Origin: Oscillospiraceae bacterium
GTDB taxonomy: Bacteria; Bacillota; Clostridia; Oscillospirales; Oscillospiraceae
Assembly: GCA_015067925.1 (NCBI GenBank)
Contig: SVLN01000014.1
Location: 1-32,994 of the forward strand
DNA length: 32,994 nucleotides
Direction of reading: 5' to 3'
The notes under the pieces are model-generated. The model searched no databases and was not told where the DNA came from. It saw nothing but the letters and a program-made list of their open reading frames with translations. Shown one piece after another: positions 7,722 to 13,248 of this stretch (its first letter is position 1; every line of letters begins with the position of its first letter). The translations under genes and the position numbers were made by a program.

Positions 7722-8944
7722 TGGGTTCTTTCGGGCTTCTGGGCGAGCATCTGGGTCACAGCTACTCGCCGCGCATCCACGCTCTTCTGGCAGACTATGC
7801 CTATGAGCTCTTTGAAGTCGCGCCGGAAAATCTGGAGGACTTTCTGAAAAACGGCGATTTCCCCGGCATGAACGTGACCATTCCCTATAAAAAAGCAGTC
7901 ATACCCTACTGCGCGGAGCTCTCTGACCGGGCAAAGGCCATCGGCAGCGTGAACACCATCCTGCGCCGGACCGACGGCACCCTCTACGGCGACAACACCG
8001 ATTTCTTCGGGTTTTCCCACATGCTGCGCGAAAGCGGCGTGGCGGTTAAGGGCCGCAAGATTCTGGTTCTGGGCGACGGTGGTGCCGCCACCACCGTGCG
8101 GGCGGTGTTAAAGGCTGAGGGCGCTTCTCAGATCGTGACCATCTCCCGTCGGGGCGAGAACAACTACGAAAACCTGCATCTGCACCGCGACGCCGAAGGA
8201 ATCGTAAACACTACTCCCGTGGGCATGTATCCGAACAACGGCGCTGCGCCCCTGGATTTAAGCCAATTCCCCGCCCTGCAGGGTGTGTGGGATCTCATCT
8301 ACAATCCTGCCCGCACGGCGCTGATGCTCCAGGCCGAAGCGTTGGGCATTCCCGCCTTCGGCGGGCTTAAGATGCTGGTGGCCCAGGCCTGGGCCGCGGC
8401 AGAAGAGTTTGTCGGCCACGCAATCGACAAGGCTGTGGCCGCCGCCGCTTACCGGCGCATCGACGCTGAAATGCGAAACATCGCCCTCATCGGCATGCCC
8501 GGCTGCGGCAAAACCACTACATCCCAGGCCCTGGCGGAGCTCACCGGACGCGAAGTCATCGACGTGGACGAGCAAATCGTCCGTCTGGCAGGCCGCTCCA
8601 TTCCGGAGATTTTCGCTTCGGATGGAGAAGAGGCCTTCCGCGCCATCGAAACCCAGGCTCTTTCCGAGATCAGCAAAAAGAGCGGCGTGATCATATCCAC
8701 CGGCGGCGGTGTGGTCACCCGGACGTGGAACCTGCCCTTACTGCAGCAGAACAGCGCCATCGTGTACCTGCGCCGGGAAACGGAAAGCCTTGCCACTGAC
8801 GGCCGCCCCCTTTCCCAGAGCAAGGGCACCGCGCAGCTGGCCGCGGAGCGCCTTCCCCTCTACGAAGCCTGGGCGGATCACACCGTGCAGGCCGGCAGCG
8901 CCATTGAGGCGGCACAAATCATCAAGGAGTGGATCGAATCATGA
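7721..8944 (+). CDS. aroEK: Shikimate dehydrogenase-shikimate kinase fusion
   Basis: One 407-residue chain carries two consecutive pathway enzymes. Residues 1 to about 245 are AroE: SYSPRIH (14-20) for shikimate binding, NVTIPYK (51-57) with the catalytic Lys57, DNTDFFGF (91-98) with the catalytic Asp94, and a Rossmann turn LGDGGAATT (117-125). Residues about 250-405 are AroK: Walker A GMPGCGKT (258-265), DVDE (281-284) for metal and shikimate, STGGG (326-330), and DGRPLS (360-365) of the lid. The frame runs through without a stop or visible break, so this looks like a true fusion. The start is ATG 7721 (TGATG overlap with pheA) with GGAGG at 7709-7713; GTG 7718 is possible but too close to that site. 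The gene name is descriptive. Confidence 0.93.
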   Translation: MGSFGLLGEHLGHSYSPRIHALLADYAYELFEVAPENLEDFLKNGDFPGMNVTIPYKKAVIPYCAELSDRAKAIGSVNTILRRTDGTLYGDNTDFFGFSHMLRESGVAVKGRKILVLGDGGAATTVRAVLKAEGASQIVTISRRGENNYENLHLHRDAEGIVNTTPVGMYPNNGAAPLDLSQFPALQGVWDLIYNPARTALMLQAEALGIPAFGGLKMLVAQAWAAAEEFVGHAIDKAVAAAAYRRIDAEMRNIALIGMPGCGKTTTSQALAELTGREVIDVDEQIVRLAGRSIPEIFASDGEEAFRAIETQALSEISKKSGVIISTGGGVVTRTWNLPLLQQNSAIVYLRRETESLATDGRPLSQSKGTAQLAAERLPLYEAWADHTVQAGSAIEAAQIIKEWIES

Positions 8945-9372
8945 AGCTTTTGGTCATCAACGGCCCGAATCTGAATCTTCTGGGCCTACGGGAGCCCGAT
9001 CTCTACGGCAAGCAGGACTACAAGGCTCTGTGCGCGCTGGTGGAGGACACCGCCGCCCGGCTTGGCATGGAGGTCAAGCTCTTCCAGTCCAATCACGAGG
9101 GCAGCATTGTCGATGAGATCCAGGCCGCCTATGGCGTGTTTGACGCCATCGTCATCAATCCCGCTGCCTATACCCACACCTCAGTCGCCATTCTGGACGC
9201 CTTGAAGGCGGTGAGCATTCCCACCGTAGAAGTGCACCTGACGGATATCCGCACCCGGGAAGCCTTCCGGCAGCACTCCTATGTTTCTCCCGCCTGCATC
9301 AAGACCATCTGCGGCCACGGCTTCGACGGCTATGTGATGGCCATGGAGCTTCTGGCCGAGCACTGCAAATAA
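8941..9372 (+). CDS. aroQ: 3-dehydroquinate dehydratase, type II
   Basis: The 143-residue protein dehydrates 3-dehydroquinate to 3-dehydroshikimate. It belongs to the small dodecameric type II class: NGPNLNLLGLREPDLYG (7-23, with the catalytic Tyr22), FQSNHEGSIVDEIQ (48-61), INPAAYTHTS (72-81) and EVHLTDIRTREAFRQHSY (97-114, with the catalytic His99). The start ATG 8941 overlaps the aroEK stop as ATGA, and AAGGAG (8924-8929) precedes it; GTG 8929, in frame, lies on that site and is rejected. It is the last gene of the operon and is followed within 4 nt by an intrinsic terminator. Confidence 0.95.
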   Translation: MKLLVINGPNLNLLGLREPDLYGKQDYKALCALVEDTAARLGMEVKLFQSNHEGSIVDEIQAAYGVFDAIVINPAAYTHTSVAILDALKAVSIPTVEVHLTDIRTREAFRQHSYVSPACIKTICGHGFDGYVMAMELLAEHCK

Positions 9373-9375
9373 GTG

Positions 9376-9404
9376 AAAAAGGCACCACTTCGTGGTGCCT
9401 TTTT
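9376..9404 (+). terminator. Terminator of the aromatic operon
   Basis: GGCACCAC (9381-9388) and GTGGTGCC (9392-9399) form an 8-bp stem with a TTC loop, followed by TTTTT (9400-9404) and preceded by AAAAA, which can extend the stem. Confidence 0.92.
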
Positions 9405-9405
9405 A

Positions 9406-9434
9406 TTGCAAATACGGTTTGTCTATAGTAAAAT
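9406..9434 (+). promoter_or_regulatory. Promoter of the hydrolase/radical SAM gene pair
   Basis: TTGCAA (9406-9411) and TAAAAT (9429-9434) are separated by 17 nt and lie directly behind the aromatic operon terminator. The leader is about 35 nt and includes AAGGAGG (9461-9467). Confidence 0.6.
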
Positions 9435-9476
9435 AAAGTTGTAACAATCAAGAATTGATCAAGGAGGCGTTTTTTC

Positions 9477-10241
9477 ATGAAATGGAACAGCTATAACACC
9501 GGCGCGTATGAAGGCATGATCGCTGAGACCATCTGCATCCCCGGTCACAACGGCGATTCGATCCACGCCTATTATTCCCGCCCCATCGGTGACGGTCCCT
9601 TCCCCGGCATCGTGCTCATTCCCCACATGCCCGGCTGGGACGAGTGGTGCAGAGAGACCTCCCGCCGCTTCACCGCCCACGGCTACAGCGTCCTTTGTCC
9701 GAACATCTATGAGCGCGTCGGTCATGGCACTCCCGCGGAAGTTTCCATGCGCAACCGCGAACAGGGCGGTGTGGCGGACGAAACCGTCATGGGCGACACT
9801 GCAGCGTCCCTGGGCTTTTTGAAGAATCAGGCCAACGCCAACGGCAAGTGCGGCGTGATCGGCATGTGCTCCGGCGGCAGACACACCTTCCTGGCTGCCT
9901 GCACCGTGGACGGCGTGGATGCAGCGGTTGACTGCTGGGGCGCCGGCGTGATGCACAAGGCTGACGCGCCCGATGCACCCGCCCCCGTGGACAAGGCACC
10001 CGACCTGCAGTGCCCGCTGTGCGGCATCTTCGGCAACGACGACCGCTTCCCCACCCCCGAAGAGGTGGACGGTCTGGAGGCCGTGCTGAAGGAGCTGGGC
10101 AAGGAATATGAGTTCTACCGCTATGACGGCGCGGGCCACGGCTTCTGGTATCACGACCGGGAGGCCTACCGCCAGGCACAGACCATGGATTCCTTCGAAA
10201 AAGTCATGGACTTCTTTGATAAATACCTGAAAACTGAGTAA
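9477..10241 (+). CDS. Dienelactone hydrolase family protein
   Basis: This is a 254-residue cytosolic alpha/beta hydrolase with no signal peptide. The nucleophile elbow is GMCSGG, with a cysteine (Cys131) as in dienelactone hydrolases rather than serine. The rest of the triad can be placed at Asp188 or Asp189 (FGNDDRFP) and His221 (GAGHGFW). The N-terminal strand segment PGIVLIPHMPGWDEWCRE is typical of the family, as is the length. True dienelactone hydrolases open dienelactones of chloroaromatic degradation, but most gut homologues have unknown ester, lactone or thioester substrates, so no substrate is claimed. AAGGAGG at 9461-9467 supports the start. The next gene begins 19 nt downstream, suggesting co-transcription with the radical SAM enzyme. 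Confidence 0.85.
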   Translation: MKWNSYNTGAYEGMIAETICIPGHNGDSIHAYYSRPIGDGPFPGIVLIPHMPGWDEWCRETSRRFTAHGYSVLCPNIYERVGHGTPAEVSMRNREQGGVADETVMGDTAASLGFLKNQANANGKCGVIGMCSGGRHTFLAACTVDGVDAAVDCWGAGVMHKADAPDAPAPVDKAPDLQCPLCGIFGNDDRFPTPEEVDGLEAVLKELGKEYEFYRYDGAGHGFWYHDREAYRQAQTMDSFEKVMDFFDKYLKTE

Positions 10242-10260
10242 ATCCGGAGCGTGATGCAGC

Positions 10261-11442
10261 ATGGACAACAAGATAACCGCCGCGCCCTTCGTCATCATGG
10301 CAAAGCCGGTGGGTTCACGCTGCAACATGCGCTGCAGCTACTGCTACTACCTGGAGAAGGGCCAATTCTCCACCCACGCAAACCAGAGCAAAATGAGCGC
10401 TTCCCTGCTGGAAGCGCTCATCCGTCAGTACATTGAGGCCAGCCCCGGCCCCGTGGTATCCTTCGTCTGGCACGGCGGTGAGCCGACCCTGGCTGGTCTG
10501 GACTTCTATAAGCGAGTGGTGGAACTGCAGAATAAGTATTTGCCCGATGGCTGGCAGGCCTGGAACAACCTGCAGACCAACGGTCTGGCTCTGAACGATA
10601 GCTGGTGCAAGTTCCTCCAGGACAACCGTTTTGACGTAGGGCTGAGCATCGATGGCAATGCGGCCGTGCACGATGCCATCCGCCGGGACAAGGGCGGCAA
10701 GCCGACCTTTGAGCGCATCCGGCAAAATGTAGCGCGGCTGCAGAAACACGGCATCCAGCCGGATCTTTTGTGCACCGTCACCTCCCTTTCGGCCCGCGAT
10801 CCCCTGGCGGTCTATCGCGGCCTGAAGGAACTGGGAACGGGTTGGGTACAGTTCATCCCCATCGTGGTTCCCCTAGGGAATGGACAGTATTCCCCAGAAT
10901 CCGTCAGCGCGGAAGAGTACGGTCACTTCCTTTGCACCGTATTCGACGAGTGGGTGCAGAACGACTTGGGAAAGCTGGATGTGCAGCTCTTTGCCGAGAC
11001 GGCCACCGTCTGGGCCGGCGGCGAGGCAAGCGTCTGCACCATGGCTCCCACCTGCGGGCGGGTACTCATCGCAGAAGAGGACGGCAGCATCTACTCCTGC
11101 GACCACTTTGTGGATAACGACCACCGTATCGGCTCCCTGAACACAGACAACCTGGAACGGATTGCAAACTCCCCGGAGCAGATCGCCTTTGGTCTTGCCA
11201 AGCGCGATACGCTCACAGACGAGTGCAAACGCTGCCCCTGGCTTTCCTGCTGTAACGGCGGCTGCCCCAAGGACCGCTTCGACCTGTCCGAGGACGGCGA
11301 ACCCGGCCAGTACCATCTGTGCAAGGGCCTGAAAATGTTCTTCTCCCACGCCCATGCGCCCATGCAGCGCATGATGGCTCTTAGCCGCCAGGGGTTGGGA
11401 CCCGAGGCAATCATGATTGAAATGAAAAAGAGCAGTCCGTAA
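10261..11442 (+). CDS. Radical SAM/SPASM protein of the anaerobic sulfatase-maturating (anSME) type
   Basis: The 393-residue protein has the radical SAM cluster motif C21-x3-C25-x2-C28 within RCNMRCSYCYYLEK, then FVWHGGEPTLAG for SAM binding, and a C-terminal SPASM domain with CTMAPTCGR, YSCDHFV and CKRCPWLSCCNGGCPKDR providing ligands for two auxiliary [4Fe-4S] clusters. The CDHFV and CNGGCPKDR segments are hallmarks of anSMEs, which convert an active-site Ser or Cys of sulfatases to formylglycine. No sulfatase or candidate peptide substrate gene lies in the window, so the target may be encoded elsewhere. The start context is weak (GGAG at 10244-10247, 13 nt away). The gene's last codons form the left arm of the downstream inverted repeat. 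Confidence 0.88.
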   Translation: MDNKITAAPFVIMAKPVGSRCNMRCSYCYYLEKGQFSTHANQSKMSASLLEALIRQYIEASPGPVVSFVWHGGEPTLAGLDFYKRVVELQNKYLPDGWQAWNNLQTNGLALNDSWCKFLQDNRFDVGLSIDGNAAVHDAIRRDKGGKPTFERIRQNVARLQKHGIQPDLLCTVTSLSARDPLAVYRGLKELGTGWVQFIPIVVPLGNGQYSPESVSAEEYGHFLCTVFDEWVQNDLGKLDVQLFAETATVWAGGEASVCTMAPTCGRVLIAEEDGSIYSCDHFVDNDHRIGSLNTDNLERIANSPEQIAFGLAKRDTLTDECKRCPWLSCCNGGCPKDRFDLSEDGEPGQYHLCKGLKMFFSHAHAPMQRMMALSRQGLGPEAIMIEMKKSSP

Positions 11443-11667
11443 TGCGGAGTCCGAACAAGAAAACATGAATTTTGCCCCACAGGCTTTCCTGTGGGGAAAA
11501 ACTGTTTTACAGCCGAAAATGCAGGATTTTTTCGTCGGATCGAGCCGTTTTTTCGCGGTGCTACTTTGTGTAACACAAGGAAAAACGGTGATGAGTCCGA
11601 CGGAAAAGGCCAAATTTGCGGTTTGTGTTTTCTTGTGAGGACGCAGCGAAAGGACTGCTCTTTTTTC
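11424..11667. repeat. Long imperfect inverted repeat with inner hairpins between convergent operons; probable bidirectional terminator
   Basis: Outer arms: GAAAAAGAGCAGTCC (11424-11438, in the end of the radical SAM gene) matches the complement of GGACTGCTCTTTTTTC (11652-11667). A second block, ACAAGAAAACA (11455-11465), is the exact complement of TGTTTTCTTGT (11626-11636). Between them are the hairpin CCCCACAG/CTGTGGGG (11475-11496) and a longer nested hairpin built from GTCGGA/TCCGAC, CCGTTTTT/AAAAACGG and TTGTG/CACAA at about 11535-11603. The right end gives a run of six T on the plus strand and the left end five T on the minus strand, so it could stop transcripts from both sides. No coding potential is apparent in it. 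Confidence 0.7.
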
Positions 11668-12573
11668 TTACTCTTTATCCGGCGCGGTGATTTCCACCTT
11701 GCCGTCTGTGAAGCTCAGGCGCACGCGCTTGCCGCCGTCGAGCCCTAAGCGCTCCAGGTAATCCTGGGGAAGCTGCAAACGACCGGCTCGATCCAGCACG
11801 GCGAACTCGTCCTGGGTCTGCTCTTCGTGGCTGATCTCGCCGAAGCCGGCGATGTCCTGCAGGCGCTGCACATAGTCCTGGCGTACCAAAAACTCCGAGG
11901 AGGTCTTGCCGTCGCGGATGGAGACCACGCGCTCGACCATCTTGGCCATATTGCGGTCGTGGGTGACGATAACCACGGTGGTACCCAACTGGCGGTTGAC
12001 AGTACGGAAAATCTCCAGAATACGGGCGGCGTTCTTCAGGTCCACGGAGCCCGTGGGTTCATCCGCCAGCAGCAGCTTGGGCCGGTTCGCCAGGGAGATG
12101 GCGATGGCAATACGCTGCTGCTCGCCGCCGGAGAGCTGGTCAAGCCGGCTGTTGGCACGGTGATCCATGCCCACCAGTTCCAGAAGCTCCAGTGCCCGGG
12201 CGCGTTTCTGCGCCTCGGTGCCGGTGATCTGCATGGGCAGCAGCACGTTCTGCACCGCCGTCAGGTACGGCAGCAGATTTCTGGCGTTGTTCTGCCAGAC
12301 GAAACCGACGGTATCTCGCTGGTAGGCCACCAGCTCTTTGGTGTTGAGCTTAAAAAGGTTCTTGCCATCCACCTCCAGCTTGCCCGCGGAGGGACGGTCC
12401 AGACCGCCGAGGATGTTCAAAAACGTGGACTTACCGGAACCGGAGTTGCCGATGATGGCCATCACTTCGCCCCGCTCCACCTGCAGATCCAGGCCCTGCA
12501 GGGCCAGAACCTCGATATCCCGGGTCTTGTAGATTTTGACCAGGTTTTCACAATCGATGATCAAATCTCTCAT
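11668..12573 (-). CDS. ABC transporter ATPase (LolD/MacB type) with C-terminal AbrB-like extension
   Basis: The 301-residue protein has a complete ATPase domain over about 1-225: Walker A GNSGSGKST, Q-loop VWQN, signature LSGGEQQR, Walker B LLLADEPTGSVD and H-switch VTHD. The ADEPTG form is typical of the FtsX-permease-partner class. After a linker, residues about 256-297 read FAVLDRAGRLQLPQDYLE followed by RLGLDGGKRVRLSF and TDGKVEIT, the pattern of an AbrB/SpoVT swapped-hairpin domain (normally a dimeric DNA-binding or dimerisation module). This extension is absent from ordinary MacB/LolD ATPases; its role here is unknown, with dimerisation or regulation possible. It is the last gene of the operon, and its start overlaps the previous ATPase by 4 nt. 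Confidence 0.9.
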   Translation of the reverse strand: MRDLIIDCENLVKIYKTRDIEVLALQGLDLQVERGEVMAIIGNSGSGKSTFLNILGGLDRPSAGKLEVDGKNLFKLNTKELVAYQRDTVGFVWQNNARNLLPYLTAVQNVLLPMQITGTEAQKRARALELLELVGMDHRANSRLDQLSGGEQQRIAIAISLANRPKLLLADEPTGSVDLKNAARILEIFRTVNRQLGTTVVIVTHDRNMAKMVERVVSIRDGKTSSEFLVRQDYVQRLQDIAGFGEISHEEQTQDEFAVLDRAGRLQLPQDYLERLGLDGGKRVRLSFTDGKVEITAPDKE

Positions 12574-13235
12574 TTCAGCACACCATCCTCAATCTCGAAA
12601 ATGCAGTCTGCCGCGGCGGAGAGCGCCTCGTCGTGGGTGGCAATGACCATGGTGGTCTGGCCCTTCATCTGCTGGAAGATCTTGGTCACCTGCAGAGCGG
12701 TCAGGGAGTCCAGCTCTGCCGTGGGCTCGTCGGCGAAGATGACCTTGGGATGATGGGCCAGGGCGCGGGCAATGGCCACGCGCTGGCACTCGCCGCCGGA
12801 GAGCTCCTGGGGCATATGCTTTCCCTTGTTGCCCAATCCCACCAGGCTCAGGTATTTCTGCACCCGGTCAGCCCGCTCGGCGGCGGGAACACCTGCGATG
12901 CGCAGGGCGAAATCCACATTCTCTGCCGCGGTCATCATACCCACCAAAGCCACGGACTGGAAGATAAAGCCCATCTGGGTGCGGCGCAGCTCGCTGAGCA
13001 CCCGCTCGGGCGCGCCGGTGAGCTCCTGCCCATCAAAGAACACCTGTCCGGAGGTGGGAGGATCCAGGGCGCTGAGAATGTTCATCAGGGTCGTCTTGCC
13101 GGAGCCGGAGCGGCCGCGCAGCACAGCGATACCGCCCGCCGGAATATCCAGGCTGATACCCTTGAGCACCTCGATGGTCTGATTGCCCACAGGGAAAGCG
13201 CGGCGGATGTCAGTTGCAGAAAGAATCGTTCCCAT
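12570..13235 (-). CDS. ABC transporter ATPase (LolD/MacB type)
   Basis: The 221-residue stand-alone ATPase has Walker A GRSGSGKTT, Q-loop FQS, signature LSGGECQR, Walker B VIFADEPTAELD and H-switch ATHD, all intact. Its length is the usual one for the LolD/MacB/FtsE class. GGGAGGTGC precedes the ATG at 13235. It lies 13 nt after the permease gene and overlaps the AbrB-tailed ATPase by 4 nt. Two different ATPases next to a single double-FtsX permease suggest a heterodimeric motor, one ATPase for each FtsX half; this is inference. Confidence 0.92.
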   Translation of the reverse strand: MGTILSATDIRRAFPVGNQTIEVLKGISLDIPAGGIAVLRGRSGSGKTTLMNILSALDPPTSGQVFFDGQELTGAPERVLSELRRTQMGFIFQSVALVGMMTAAENVDFALRIAGVPAAERADRVQKYLSLVGLGNKGKHMPQELSGGECQRVAIARALAHHPKVIFADEPTAELDSLTALQVTKIFQQMKGQTTMVIATHDEALSAAADCIFEIEDGVLK

Positions 13236-13248
13236 TGCGCACCTCCCG

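Noticed and set aside
11586-11612. Hammerhead-ribozyme-like core: GTGATGAGTCCGACGGAAAA next to a CCGTTTTT/AAAAACGG stem
   Set aside because: The essential C before TGATGA is G, the GAAA after the stem is not in place, no NUH cleavage site precedes the adjoining stem, and no third stem can be drawn. The bases are better explained by the GTCGGA/TCCGAC palindrome.
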